From JAIEPX01 sp963725255 (GTDB lineage: Bacteria > Pseudomonadota > Gammaproteobacteria > JAIEPX01), in assembly GCA_963725255.1 (NCBI GenBank), contig CAVRXV010000007.1:1-64000 (forward strand): 64,000 nt of DNA, written 5' to 3'. A model generated the notes under the pieces. The model made no database searches and was not told the origin of the DNA. It saw only the letters and a list, made by a program, of their open reading frames with translations. A program made the translations under genes and the position numbers. This document shows, piece by piece, positions 7,777-17,729 of this stretch. How positions within the stretch are numbered: the stretch's first letter is position 1; every line of letters begins with the position of its first letter.

Positions 7777-8433
7777 ATGATGAACAAGTTGCTTTTTACT
7801 ATTATTTTGACAATTTGCGCCCTTTCCTCTCCTGCCAGCTACGCAGTCGTACAATTCCATTCCAAACCTAGCATACTAACCTCCAGCCGACCTACCGGTC
7901 TTAACAGCAATGTCGCAACGTTAGCCTATAATGCCCATTTAAAAGCCAAGCTACGTGGCCTCACGCATTCGGATATCTTAACAATTATTGACTACTCCAA
8001 GCCCTCAACTAGCCGCCGATTATGGGTGCTAGACCTTCAGCACAATAAACTCCTTTTGAATACTGTCGTGAGTCATGGCGCCCAAACGGGAGATCTGTAT
8101 GCCAGAAGCTTCTCTGACCAGCCCGGCACTCACAAGTCGAGCTTAGGGGTGTATGTAACGGATACAACCTATGATGGGCACAATGGTTTTTCTTTAAGAC
8201 TCAAAGGGTTAGAACGCGGCTTTAATGCTAATGCTTATAGTCGAGCTATCGTTATGCACGGCGCTTGGTATGTTAACGAAGGCGCTAATCATATTGGACG
8301 AAGTTGGGGTTGCCCTGCTATTCCCGCTCGATTGGCAAAATATGTGATCAACACAATCAAAGGTGGGTCGGTATTAGTAGCCTATTATCCAGATCATAAT
8401 TGGCTCAGTCATTCTCAGTTTCTAAGAGCTTAA
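7777..8433 (+). CDS. Secreted YkuD-like murein L,D-transpeptidase catalytic-domain protein
   Basis: This 218-residue protein has a signal peptide (MMNKLLFTIILTICALSSPASYA) and a domain of the murein L,D-transpeptidase catalytic (YkuD_2-like) family. The key stretch is IVMHGAWYVNE...IGRSWGCPAIP, with the His and Cys expected in the active site. It also has LWVLDLQHNKLLLNTVVSHG at the start of the domain and LGVYVTDTTYDGHNGFSLRL. It differs from the 6689 enzyme in lacking LysM and in having GCPA instead of GCIR. The start has ATGATG with GAAGG upstream. A strong hairpin repeat follows the stop. Confidence 0.85.
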   Translation: MMNKLLFTIILTICALSSPASYAVVQFHSKPSILTSSRPTGLNSNVATLAYNAHLKAKLRGLTHSDILTIIDYSKPSTSRRLWVLDLQHNKLLLNTVVSHGAQTGDLYARSFSDQPGTHKSSLGVYVTDTTYDGHNGFSLRLKGLERGFNANAYSRAIVMHGAWYVNEGANHIGRSWGCPAIPARLAKYVINTIKGGSVLVAYYPDHNWLSHSQFLRA

Positions 8434-8436
8434 AAT

Positions 8437-8557
8437 AAAGGGGTCAGATCTACGTTTAATGGGTTCTCAGTGCTAACCCATTAAACGTAGATCTGACCCC
8501 TTTCTGCTCTTTCCTGCTTTCCTGTGAGAGCCCATCAAACGTAGATCTGACCCCTTT
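8437..8557. repeat. GGGGTCAGATCT-family palindrome plus half copy
   Basis: 8437-8465 and 8475-8503 form a perfect 29-bp inverted repeat around a 9-base loop. The outer part is AAAGGGGTCAGATCTACG. A further half arm, differing by one base (CCCATCAAACGTAGATCTGA), lies at 8531-8557. It sits between the convergent 7777 and 8561 genes, where it could also serve as a bidirectional terminator. Relatives occur at 39619, 45958, 55301 and 56305. Confidence 0.85.
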
Positions 8558-8560
8558 CCT

Positions 8561-10735
8561 TTATTGACTGTCTTCGACAGGAACAACAGCTCCAGAGATA
8601 TTAGATTGCATCAGTTTATGATAGAGATCTTCCGCAGAGCTTTTTTGCTTCGTGGGCCCTACATAAACTTCTGTTGTGGTATTGTCAGGTGTTTTAATTT
8701 CCTTAACAAAACCATCAAATCCTTTGTCTTGAAGCTTTTCAATCGACTTCTCCACTTCTTTATCAGAAGTATAAGTACCTACTTTGACTGCCCACGCTTT
8801 CTTACCTTTAGACTGTTTAGCTGCTGGTGCCTCAACCTGTTTAGGTTGTTCCTCTTTAGCAACAGGTTTCTCAGCTTCTGTTTCAACAGAAGTTTCAGGT
8901 TGAGAGGTTACTGTTGTTGACTCAGGAACAGAATTTTCATTTGCTTTAACCTCTTTCTTTTCTGCACTAGGGCTCACGACTACAGTACTGGTTGGCTCAA
9001 CAGGCGCCGCAGCATTTTTCTCCATCTCATTAGACTCATTCACTGGAATATTTTGAGTCTCTTTTTCTGGAGCAACTGATTGCAATGCATTTTCTTTTAC
9101 ATGAGCATCATGATGTTTTCGATGAGCTTTTGCTTTATGTTTTTTAGGCTCTTTTTTAAGCTTTTTCTTCTCTTCATGCATCACTACAGCATGCAAACTA
9201 TCTTTATAACCAAATGCACCATCAAGTCGTTTGCCTGTAAATCGACGGGTAATAACGCCAGCAGAACTTAGGGTGAACGGTCTATTACGATGAATAGGTT
9301 CATGTTTATGATAATACTTGGCAGGAAAATCTTGTTGTTCTAAACCAGCATCGTATTGACGGTTAGTACGCGCTGGACTCGCAATGTCTTGATAGGTGTG
9401 ATAAACCTCATGAGCATCGGAAGGTAAATTAACATGCAAATAATTCACTAATTGGCCCATAGCATCAAGCACTCGATAACGCGAATATAATGCATCGTAG
9501 CAACCACGAATAAAATTAGAGTCTGCTGCAAAATGTTCATTTTCAGTATCCAATACATCCAGCAATTCACGTTTACTTAACTTAAATTGCTCATTGTATG
9601 ACGCTAAAGATTTCTGAGAAGCCAAAGAATGCTCTCTTAAAGAAGGTAATCGATCTTCTGAAGTTAACATTGCATTCCAAGATAAACGTAAATTCTCAAC
9701 CACTTGACGGCAAGTACGATTTCGAATTTCTGCAGCTTCTTGGGCTAAATAAGCCGTTTCACGTTGACGAGCCACATCAGCTCCGCCATTAAATAAATTA
9801 TAATGCAATTCACCCATCAAGCTTACTGATTTATCAGGTCCTTCTACTCCGTCAACATCTCGATTATCTCGAGCAGCAGCAACAAGGTCGATCACAGGAA
9901 ACGCGGTTCGATGAGTCACATTGTGTTGGGCACGTGCTTCTTCAACATCAACTACAGCACTGCGCATTTTCGGATGGTAACGTAACGCAATGGTTGCCGC
10001 TTCATCCAATGAACTTGGAATTAAAGGTCTACCTGGTGTTGTTGGTAAAGATAATTGAGTTGGATGCAAACCTGTCACTCTAAAAAAGGAGGCTTCAGAA
10101 TTTGCTAAATCATTTTCAACAGCGAGTAAATTCGCTTTGGCTAAAGCTAATCGACCATTCACTTCGTGAATATCAGCCTCACGACCGACACCCGATTTTC
10201 CACGTTGAGAAATCATTGAATGATACGATTCGTGAGAACGTAAATTTCGTCGCGCCACCTGCACAAGTTCACGATCACGAAGAACATTGATATAAGCTTG
10301 TGATGCTAGAAGTGCTTGATCTTCAGCGGTTGCGCAAACCAAATAACTGTCGGCATCTGTTTTAGCTTTGGTACGCTTCATTTCATACCACGTGTCGAAC
10401 CCACGAAAAAGATTTTGCCGCAATTCCAGGCCAAGCTCTCTGCGCCATAAATTCGTCTTGATATTAGGGCCATTCACTCTATTTTCTTGATTTTCAGCTC
10501 TTTCACGTCCGTACGCTGCATTCACATTAAGTGTAGGCAAATAACCTGCGCGAGCTTGATTTACTTGCTCATTCGAAGCTCGTTTCACCCGAACAGAAAC
10601 TTGTATATCGGGGTTTGTGGAAACTGTCTCTTGTACAATCTCTCGAAGGCTCATAGCGTGAACAGACAAAGAAAATGAGGTAGCTAGAGTAAATGCAGCT
10701 GAAAGCAATAATGCTTTTGATGAAAAACTTTTCAT
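8561..10735 (-). CDS. TolC-family outer-membrane channel with C-terminal SPOR domain
   Basis: The 724-residue protein starts with a signal peptide (MKSFSSKALLLSAAFTLATSFSLSVHA). Two OEP repeats follow (about residues 30-440), typical of type I secretion channels of the TolC/LapE/AggA kind (SLREIVQETVSTNPDIQ, LRQNLFRGFDTWYE, ELHYNLFNGGADVARQRE). After residue 500 comes a Lys/His-rich then Glu/Pro/Val-rich linker, and residues about 648-724 form a SPOR domain (AWAVKVGTYTSDKEVEKSIEKLQDKGF). SPOR domains bind denuded glycan strands at division septa. Family members normally end after the OEP repeats at about 450 residues. No ABC transporter or adaptor lies beside it. A plausible client is the giant FG-GAP/RTX protein at 56399, but that link is only an inference. 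Confidence 0.85.
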   Translation of the reverse strand: MKSFSSKALLLSAAFTLATSFSLSVHAMSLREIVQETVSTNPDIQVSVRVKRASNEQVNQARAGYLPTLNVNAAYGRERAENQENRVNGPNIKTNLWRRELGLELRQNLFRGFDTWYEMKRTKAKTDADSYLVCATAEDQALLASQAYINVLRDRELVQVARRNLRSHESYHSMISQRGKSGVGREADIHEVNGRLALAKANLLAVENDLANSEASFFRVTGLHPTQLSLPTTPGRPLIPSSLDEAATIALRYHPKMRSAVVDVEEARAQHNVTHRTAFPVIDLVAAARDNRDVDGVEGPDKSVSLMGELHYNLFNGGADVARQRETAYLAQEAAEIRNRTCRQVVENLRLSWNAMLTSEDRLPSLREHSLASQKSLASYNEQFKLSKRELLDVLDTENEHFAADSNFIRGCYDALYSRYRVLDAMGQLVNYLHVNLPSDAHEVYHTYQDIASPARTNRQYDAGLEQQDFPAKYYHKHEPIHRNRPFTLSSAGVITRRFTGKRLDGAFGYKDSLHAVVMHEEKKKLKKEPKKHKAKAHRKHHDAHVKENALQSVAPEKETQNIPVNESNEMEKNAAAPVEPTSTVVVSPSAEKKEVKANENSVPESTTVTSQPETSVETEAEKPVAKEEQPKQVEAPAAKQSKGKKAWAVKVGTYTSDKEVEKSIEKLQDKGFDGFVKEIKTPDNTTTEVYVGPTKQKSSAEDLYHKLMQSNISGAVVPVEDSQ

Positions 10736-10812
10736 GCTTAAAATCCCTTTATTTAGTTGTGAAACTAAAAGGGATCTTACAGATTTTTATAGATGAGTCA
10801 AGCCTTCAGCCC

Positions 10813-10947
10813 TTTCGCGATGAGGGGTTTTAGGGGAGAGAATCGTGATTCTCTCCCCTAAATATATCAAAGGAAGCATCTCCCGGTTATAAAATCAACA
10901 GCTGAATACATGGCATTGAGTGAGCAAGGCATCCAAAATCTTTAACC
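10813..10947. repeat. Composite hairpin element, copy A
   Basis: The element joins a palindrome (TAGGGGAGAGAATC/GATTCTCTCCCCTA) to a larger imperfect hairpin with arms GCATCTCCCGGTTA and TAACCGGGAGATGC, the latter enclosing a less conserved loop with TGAGTGAGCAAG. The same element occurs in the opposite orientation at 27281-27428. It lies between the minus-strand genes at 8561 and 10960. No transposase is inside, so it looks like a MITE or other non-autonomous palindromic repeat. Confidence 0.8.
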
Positions 10948-10959
10948 GGGAGATGCTAG

Positions 10960-11871
10960 TCAAGCCTTCACGCCTTTGGCGATAGGGATTCCTTCGTACC
11001 ATTCTAAAAACTCATTCGCCATCAACAGAGGTGAACACTCTTGTGCGAAATGCATCACTTCACCTAAATCGACGAGATCAAGGTTCGAGAAATTTTCTTT
11101 GGCCCATTGAACATCCTCGATATTCGTCATAAAACCGGGAACGCCATAAAACATCAATTTATGCAACTCAGACTGTTTCAATCGATTAGAATATTCTCGG
11201 ATCAAGGCCACGACATCAACAGGCTCGCCGTTACCTTTAGGGAAGTCATGAATATATTGCAATAATGGTTTTCGTGAAGCGGCATCGGGAAAAGGTTTTC
11301 GATATTGAGCCATACTTTCTTCACTCAAAGGATTGAAGACTCCGGAAGGTAAAATTGTTTCGATCAAATAATTGTTTTCAAGAACTTCCTGTTTACCGTG
11401 CTGTTCATCACGAATCAGCGACAAAAACTCTTGAACAGGCAATGACAATGAGTCCCAATGTGTCACGGGCCGGATATGGGCTTCTAAAAAAGCCAAACCT
11501 TTAATTCGCTTTTCATGATGCATGGCATAATGAAAACCAATGACGGATCCCCATCCGTGCATGACTAATGTCAAATTCTCGAAATCAAATGACTCCAGAA
11601 ATTGAGTCATGAAATGAATATGATCAAATACTGTATATTGAATATCAGGTTTATCGGATAAACCCATACCGATTAAATCAGGCGCGATACAACGGTATTT
11701 TCGAGAGATAACGGGGATTACATTGCGCCACAAATAGCTCCACGTTGGCATTCCGTGTAAAAAAACGATAGGTTCACCACTACCCTCATCGACATAATGA
11801 AGTTTAGAGCCTTCAATCTCTTTAAAGTGAGATTGAAATAAAAATTCATCCGTTAGTTGAGTCCCTTTCAT
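10960..11871 (-). CDS. Haloalkane dehalogenase homologue, alpha/beta hydrolase lacking the nucleophile
   Basis: The 303 residues align by eye along their whole length with haloalkane dehalogenases of the DhaA/LinB group: HYVDEGSGEPIVFLHGMPTWSYLWRNVIP, CIAPDLIGMGLSDKP, and C-terminal HFAQECSPLLMANE. In the family the nucleophile is Asp in HDWGS; here the codon is GGA and the motif reads MHGWGSVIG. The halide-binding Asn of HGNP is Met (HGMP). The catalytic His region (MHFAQE) is kept. A normal dehalogenase reaction is therefore unlikely; it may be a binding protein, a changed enzyme or an early decaying gene. It lies 18 bp after the glutamate dehydrogenase gene on the same strand. Confidence 0.8.
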   Translation of the reverse strand: MKGTQLTDEFLFQSHFKEIEGSKLHYVDEGSGEPIVFLHGMPTWSYLWRNVIPVISRKYRCIAPDLIGMGLSDKPDIQYTVFDHIHFMTQFLESFDFENLTLVMHGWGSVIGFHYAMHHEKRIKGLAFLEAHIRPVTHWDSLSLPVQEFLSLIRDEQHGKQEVLENNYLIETILPSGVFNPLSEESMAQYRKPFPDAASRKPLLQYIHDFPKGNGEPVDVVALIREYSNRLKQSELHKLMFYGVPGFMTNIEDVQWAKENFSNLDLVDLGEVMHFAQECSPLLMANEFLEWYEGIPIAKGVKA

Positions 11872-11889
11872 TGCATGACCCTCCCATTA

Positions 11890-14800
11890 CTAGCTTGCCT
11901 TCTCGTTACCATTATCGTTGGAACGAGCCAATTCCACTAATTCTCGCATAGCTACAGTCAACATTGAAAATTCATAGTTCGAACTATTGCGTAAATCAGC
12001 CACCATAGTTTCCCAACGTTTGACTTGCTCGGATTTTTTACTCAACCACGATTTCACATGCTGTTGCAGATTTATCCCTTTTGAATAAGTAGATATGGCG
12101 CTCACCAAAATTGCTCTTTGAAGTGAATCCAAATCCGCTTTATAAGCTGCACGCGCTAACACACCCCAATGATTTGTGATTGGATAGGAGTTAATTTGCT
12201 CTCGGAACCAACGTAAATCAAGATGATCAATCAACATAAAGTGGAGCCCAGCTGCCGTGATGATATCAATCTTACTGCCCGACACAGCATCAACAATATT
12301 CAATAAAGATAATATATCTCCTGTGGATGCAAACTGTCGTGCAATCTCTCGAGGGACACCAGACTTCGTTAACTTTTGCAATTTGTCATTGTAGTTTGTT
12401 TTTGCTTTACCAGTTCGAAGATCTGGTAGTGCTTCTGATAGTTGTTGCAATGGTTTTTTAAACTGATTTACGGTTTCTTGAATATTATAATGACCGTGTC
12501 GATTTCTTAAAAACCATCGCGTTGCTCGCCGAACTAATTGCGTAATATTCAATGACATATCGTATAAAACATCAGCTCCCACTTTATATTCTAGTGACTG
12601 AATAGCTTTGAGATAATCGACCATGCTAAAAATCTCTCTCGCTGTCACATACGCACGAACTACACTTTCAGCTGAACCCCCTGTTTCATCTTGCATTTGA
12701 AAGGTAAAAGTAATACCTAAACTCGTCACTAAATCATTACTGAGTTGTGTTGCAATGATTTCACGGAACAATCGATGATGATTCATTTCATCAAGGTATT
12801 TTGTTGACAACGGTTTTGGAAAAGCAGATTCCAAATAGGGCAATAAAATTGGATCTTTAGGTAAATCTGAAGCTAAAATTTGTTCTTTAAGAATAATCTT
12901 ACTATATGCCATCAAAACCGCAATTTCGGGTCGAGTCAGCGCAAGTCCCTCGGCTTTTCGATCGGCTAACATTTTATTATCCGGTAAGAATTCAAGAGCA
13001 CGTGGCAAGCGACCACTCTGCTCATAAAAATCCATGTATTGCCGATATAATTCTAAGTATTCTGCAGACTGTTTTACTGCCATCGTAATCGCGCGAGCTT
13101 GAGAATAATTATCGAATAATACAATTCTTGCCACTTCGTCCGTCATGCTAGACAACAATTTGTTCCGTTGTTCGAGAGTGAGCTTCCCGGCTGCAACAAT
13201 ACGATCCAAAAGTATTTTAATATTGACTTCATGGTCAGAACAATCAACACCACCAGAATTATCGATAAAATCTGTATTAATTCGTCCACCCGTTAATTCG
13301 TATTCTATGCGTGCCAGTTGTGTAAAGCCAAGATTTCCACCTTCTGCAACCACTTTACACCGTAAATCACTACCATTAATTCTTAGTGCGTCGTTGGTAC
13401 GATCGCCGACTTGCGCATCGGTTTCAAGGAGTCCTTTAACGTACGTACCAATTCCACCATTCCAAAGTAAATCGTATTTGGCCTTTAACAGTAGACGAAT
13501 CAGTTCATTCGGTTCAACCGTCTCTTTATCCGTGTCGATTAATTTTTGTACTTGAGTCGATAATTTAATTGCTTTCGCACTACGTGCAAACACACCACCG
13601 CCCTTGGAAATTAATTCGCTGTTGTAGTCTGACCATTGTGAGCGAGGTAAATTAAATAGTCGACTACGCTCTTTAAAACTGACTGCAGGATCTGGATCCG
13701 GATCCAGGAATATATGCATATGATTAAACGCACCAATTAATTTAATATGCTCAGACAGTAACATTCCGTTTCCGAAAACGTCACCCGACATATCCCCAAT
13801 TCCCACACAGGTAAAATCTTCTTTCTGCGTATCAACACCGAGTTCTTGAAAGTGATTTTTGACAGATTCCCAAGCACCTTTGGCTGTAATACCCATCTTT
13901 TTATGGTCATATCCGGCTGAACCACCTGATGCAAAAGCATCACCCAACCAAAAACTATATTCCGCCGAAATTGAATTAGCGATATCTGAAAATGTTGCTG
14001 TACCTTTATCCGCAGCAACAACGAGATAAGGATCGTCTTCATCGTAACGAATAGTATTTGCTGGTGTAATTATTTTTCCATTTTCTAGATTATCGACTAA
14101 ATCTAATAATCCACGAATGAAATTTTGGTAACAAAGAATACCTTCTCGCATAATTTCTTCACGGGTAGCATCAAGAGGTAAAGTTTTGGGATAAAATCCG
14201 CCTTTAGCACCATAAGGAACAATAATAGCATTTTTAACTGACTGGGCTTTCATCAATCCTAACACTTCCGTGCGATAATCCTCTCGACGATCTGACCAAC
14301 GAATTCCACCACGAGCTACTTTTGAACCTCTTAAGTGAACACCTTCAAATTGTACTGAGTAAACAAAAGTTTCAAACATCGGTAATGGCTGAGGCAAATC
14401 AGGGACATTTTTAGGATCGAGTTTAAACGATAAATAATCCTTAGGTTTACCATCAGAAGTCAGCTGATAATAATTCGTGCGCAATGTCGCTTTAATTAAC
14501 GCAACATAACGACTAAAAATTCGTTCTTCATCGAGACTTGTAACATGATCCAGAGCGTTCGTAATGCCTTTTTCAAGTTGAATGATACGACTTGCTCGTC
14601 CTTTTTCCAATCTAGGATCAAAATGCTCATGAAAAAATTCGACCATTAATCGCGCAATGCCAGGATTGTTCGTAAAGGCTTGTTCAATATAGTGTTGACT
14701 AAATAGAAATCGTGCTTGATGTAAATATTTTGCATAGCCGCGCAGTACCTTAACTTCACGCCATGTTAATTCAGCGGCTAATACCAATCGATTGAAACTA

Positions 14801-16749
14801 TCGTTGCCTGATAATCCAAGCCAAACTGCGTAAAATGCTTCTTGAAAACGATCTTTAACTTTCTCAACATCGATAGGATGGATTTCAGGATAATACATAA
14901 GAAAATCATTAAGCCAAACCGATCGGTTTTCGACTTGAAGTTGATACGGTTGCTCACTCAGAACACGCAACCCCATATTTTCCAGCATAGGAATCACATC
15001 GGAAAGAGGGATATTCTCATCATATCGAAACGTTTTCAGACGGAAAACACCGGGATCTGCATTTTTTGGACGATAAAACGTCATAGCCAAATCGATATTT
15101 TGGCGTAATTGTTCAATATGATTAATGTCATACAAGACTGAACTTGCTTTGAAAGATTCACGATATCCAGCCGGAAATCCATGACTGTACAGATGAAATA
15201 ACTTTTCACCTTCTTCTTCACCAAATTTTTCAATCATTCTCACTTTGACTCTGTCATACCATGATTGAGCCACTTGAACTAATTTTTCTTCTATCGCTTT
15301 AGAATTGACCGACAATTTTAGTTTTGGATCAGTGCGCACGACAAAATGAAGCCGAGTTAAAATAGATTCCGGGAAAAAGGTGGAATAACTAATTTCATTA
15401 CCTTGTAATTGTTCCATCAAAACATCTTGCATTCGACTAATAAGATTAGTGTTAAATTTTTCTTTAGGTAAATAAACTAGGCATGAAACATAGCGATTAT
15501 ACGCATCTTTACGTAAAAATAATCGCACACGTCTACGTTCTTGCAACTGCGAAATTCCTAAGGCCATTTCACTGAGATCTTCAATCGACCCTTGGAATAA
15601 ATCATCGCGAGGAAACGTTTCCAAAATATTCATCATGTCTTTTGCCGCGTGCCCAAGATGCAAAACACCCGATTTTTTCAGAATTAAACCTACTTTTCGA
15701 CGAAGCAAAGGAATTTCCTGCGGATTATCATGATAAGCATCTTTGGTATACAAACCAATAAAACGTCTTTCACCAATAATTTCGCCCTTGTTGTTAAAAC
15801 GTTTAACACCCACATAGTCCGTATGAACCGGACGGTGTACAGTTGAACGAGTATTCGTCTTAGAAATAATTAAAATGTCTTTTGAGAGTGCTTGTTGACG
15901 AGCAGCGGTAGGTAATTCCGATAATTTACGACTCTTTTTACTTTTGCTTTCATCTCTTAACACACCAAGACCAGAATTAGGAACAATTTCAAGCAATGTT
16001 TCTTTATCGCGCACAGTTAAGCTGTAATCTCTATAGCCCAACATGGTAAAATGGTCATTCACCAACCAATGCAAGAAAGCCTTAGCTTCGTCAATTTCTT
16101 CATGATCTAGTGGAATCTCTTCTTTATCAAGTTCTGCAATCGCGTCGTATAAACGAGTACGCATCGCTTCCCAATCTTTAACTGAGACAGCTACATCATT
16201 AAGAATTCGATAGAGATTTTCTTCAATGAATTTTAATTTTTCAGCTTCGTGTACTTTTTCAATTTCGATATAGATAGCGGCTTCTAGATGAACATTTTCA
16301 CCTTTTGTGTCGAAAGGTAATAATTCAACAATTTGATGATTTGCATTACGACGTATTTGCATTCCACCTAAGTGGATAATTAAGTTCGTACTATACCCTA
16401 AGCGAATCAACTCCATTCGTAATGAGTCGACAAGAAATGGCATGTCTAATTGATTAATTTGAATGACGGTAAAGCTCGAAGACCAGCCATCTGATTTTTC
16501 TGTAGGATTAAAAACGCGTACTTTACATTCTTCTACTTCTCGCTGATATATAAGTTCCCATTGAGAAGTAACCATACTGTACAAAGACTCAATCGTTCTA
16601 GCCTCTAAATCTTCTAGAGGTACATTAGAAAAAAATTGTTGAACAAATGTCGTTAGAAGCGACAATTTCTTCGCTGGAAATTGCTTTTTTGCGGATTTAA
16701 TTATGGCATCAATAATATTTTGGCGATTTCGCGCACTCTCTGCTGTCAT
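11890..16749 (-). CDS. gdhB: NAD-specific glutamate dehydrogenase, large (GDH-180) type
   Basis: This 1619-residue enzyme converts glutamate to 2-oxoglutarate and ammonia with NAD+, feeding amino-acid carbon into the TCA cycle. The length is typical of the about 1600-residue bacterial family. Large N-terminal regulatory segments (ACT-like, with GDHRRFIGLY-type sequence at about residue 300) precede the catalytic core. That core includes GSKVARGGIRWSDRREDYRTE, GAKGGFYPK (about residue 850), GIGDMSGDVFGNGML and KVVAEGGNLGFTQ (about residue 1130). The reading frame is unbroken. A glutamate-burning metabolism fits an intracellular bacterium that lives on host amino acids. Symbol given by family; gdh2 is also used. 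Confidence 0.93.
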   Translation of the reverse strand: MTAESARNRQNIIDAIIKSAKKQFPAKKLSLLTTFVQQFFSNVPLEDLEARTIESLYSMVTSQWELIYQREVEECKVRVFNPTEKSDGWSSSFTVIQINQLDMPFLVDSLRMELIRLGYSTNLIIHLGGMQIRRNANHQIVELLPFDTKGENVHLEAAIYIEIEKVHEAEKLKFIEENLYRILNDVAVSVKDWEAMRTRLYDAIAELDKEEIPLDHEEIDEAKAFLHWLVNDHFTMLGYRDYSLTVRDKETLLEIVPNSGLGVLRDESKSKKSRKLSELPTAARQQALSKDILIISKTNTRSTVHRPVHTDYVGVKRFNNKGEIIGERRFIGLYTKDAYHDNPQEIPLLRRKVGLILKKSGVLHLGHAAKDMMNILETFPRDDLFQGSIEDLSEMALGISQLQERRRVRLFLRKDAYNRYVSCLVYLPKEKFNTNLISRMQDVLMEQLQGNEISYSTFFPESILTRLHFVVRTDPKLKLSVNSKAIEEKLVQVAQSWYDRVKVRMIEKFGEEEGEKLFHLYSHGFPAGYRESFKASSVLYDINHIEQLRQNIDLAMTFYRPKNADPGVFRLKTFRYDENIPLSDVIPMLENMGLRVLSEQPYQLQVENRSVWLNDFLMYYPEIHPIDVEKVKDRFQEAFYAVWLGLSGNDSFNRLVLAAELTWREVKVLRGYAKYLHQARFLFSQHYIEQAFTNNPGIARLMVEFFHEHFDPRLEKGRASRIIQLEKGITNALDHVTSLDEERIFSRYVALIKATLRTNYYQLTSDGKPKDYLSFKLDPKNVPDLPQPLPMFETFVYSVQFEGVHLRGSKVARGGIRWSDRREDYRTEVLGLMKAQSVKNAIIVPYGAKGGFYPKTLPLDATREEIMREGILCYQNFIRGLLDLVDNLENGKIITPANTIRYDEDDPYLVVAADKGTATFSDIANSISAEYSFWLGDAFASGGSAGYDHKKMGITAKGAWESVKNHFQELGVDTQKEDFTCVGIGDMSGDVFGNGMLLSEHIKLIGAFNHMHIFLDPDPDPAVSFKERSRLFNLPRSQWSDYNSELISKGGGVFARSAKAIKLSTQVQKLIDTDKETVEPNELIRLLLKAKYDLLWNGGIGTYVKGLLETDAQVGDRTNDALRINGSDLRCKVVAEGGNLGFTQLARIEYELTGGRINTDFIDNSGGVDCSDHEVNIKILLDRIVAAGKLTLEQRNKLLSSMTDEVARIVLFDNYSQARAITMAVKQSAEYLELYRQYMDFYEQSGRLPRALEFLPDNKMLADRKAEGLALTRPEIAVLMAYSKIILKEQILASDLPKDPILLPYLESAFPKPLSTKYLDEMNHHRLFREIIATQLSNDLVTSLGITFTFQMQDETGGSAESVVRAYVTAREIFSMVDYLKAIQSLEYKVGADVLYDMSLNITQLVRRATRWFLRNRHGHYNIQETVNQFKKPLQQLSEALPDLRTGKAKTNYNDKLQKLTKSGVPREIARQFASTGDILSLLNIVDAVSGSKIDIITAAGLHFMLIDHLDLRWFREQINSYPITNHWGVLARAAYKADLDSLQRAILVSAISTYSKGINLQQHVKSWLSKKSEQVKRWETMVADLRNSSNYEFSMLTVAMRELVELARSNDNGNEKAS

Positions 16750-17060
16750 CGTATTTCCTTCATCTATTGAATGTATTCCCCCTAGTCAGAAATCAACGAA
16801 TACCGTTGCTCATGACCGACTCTCTCTATAAATAAGCATAGCTCAGATTGCTTTATTTTTCACGCCCTAATCACTCACCGCTATAGAATCATCACACAAC
16901 CTAAAATAATCATTTTATTCACCTAGTTATCATGACGATAAATTATGTTTTGCTATTTATTAGCGCAAGATATCAGCTAAAGTATTATAGTGGTGTTGAT
17001 GTAGCCAGAATTACACATGAAGGATATAATAAGAGTGTGTTTCTAACATTAGGATAAAAC
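16750..17060. other. Divergent intergenic region between gdhB and the two-component system
   Basis: No gene is visible in these 311 AT-rich bases, which must hold promoters for both sides. For the plus-strand regulator, TATAAT at 17025-17030 is a good -10 box 31 bases before the ATG, without a clear -35 at the right spacing, so activator dependence is possible. No repeat-family member is present. Confidence 0.5.
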
Positions 17061-17729
17061 ATGCGTGTATTATTGGTTGAAGATGACGAGATGCTTGGCG
17101 AGGTCGTACGAAATGGTTTAACACAGTACGGCTACACCGTTGATTGGGTCAAAGATGGTCAGTCAGCACAACAGGCCTTACTCACAGAAGGTGAGACTTT
17201 TGATATCGTCGTATTGGATATCGGTTTACCACGAAAATCAGGGCTTGAAGTGCTCAAAACAGTCCGCTCAAAAAATATCGCAACGCCCGTCGTTGTATTA
17301 ACAGCACGTGAAACGATTGAAGATCGGGTAAAAGGTCTCGATGCTGGAGCAGATGATTATATTGTTAAACCTTTTGATCTCGATGAATTATGTGCACGTA
17401 TGCGAGCTTTACAACGTCGAACGACATCGCGAGCAGCACCCAAAATTGAACATGAAAATATTATTATCGATCCTGCTGCCCATACCGTAACATTCAATGA
17501 TCAAGATATTAAACTTTCTCGTCGTGAATTTGTGTTACTTTTAAAATTAATAGAAAATGCGGGACGAGTTTTATCTCGAGAACATTTGACCTCGTCGCTC
17601 TATGGTTGGGGTGATGAAATTGATAGTAATGCGCTCGAAGTGCACATTCATAATTTACGCAAAAAATTTGGTAGTCATCTCATTCGCACAATCCGAGGCG
17701 TAGGATATATGGTTGATAAACCAAAATGA
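17061..17729 (+). CDS. OmpR-family response regulator (PmrA/QseB-like)
   Basis: The 222-residue DNA-binding regulator is phosphorylated by the kinase encoded immediately downstream. The receiver has the acidic pocket (VEDDEML), phospho-acceptor Asp53 (VVLDIGLPRKSG), the TA pair in VVLTARE and the Lys in IVKPFDLDEL. The C-terminal winged helix (about 125-222) contains LSRREFVLLLKLIENAGRVLSRE and ALEVHIHNLRKKFG...IRTIRGVGYM. Among OmpR-type proteins it most resembles the PmrA/QseB/TctD branch. In Legionella and Coxiella, PmrA controls type IV secretion genes, but the target cannot be told here. The stop overlaps the kinase start by 4 bp. Confidence 0.92.
   Translation: MRVLLVEDDEMLGEVVRNGLTQYGYTVDWVKDGQSAQQALLTEGETFDIVVLDIGLPRKSGLEVLKTVRSKNIATPVVVLTARETIEDRVKGLDAGADDYIVKPFDLDELCARMRALQRRTTSRAAPKIEHENIIIDPAAHTVTFNDQDIKLSRREFVLLLKLIENAGRVLSREHLTSSLYGWGDEIDSNALEVHIHNLRKKFGSHLIRTIRGVGYMVDKPK

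Noticed and set aside
13145..13555. 136-residue plus-strand frame inside gdhB
   Set aside because: It is antisense to the conserved catalytic half of glutamate dehydrogenase and has no independent coding signs.
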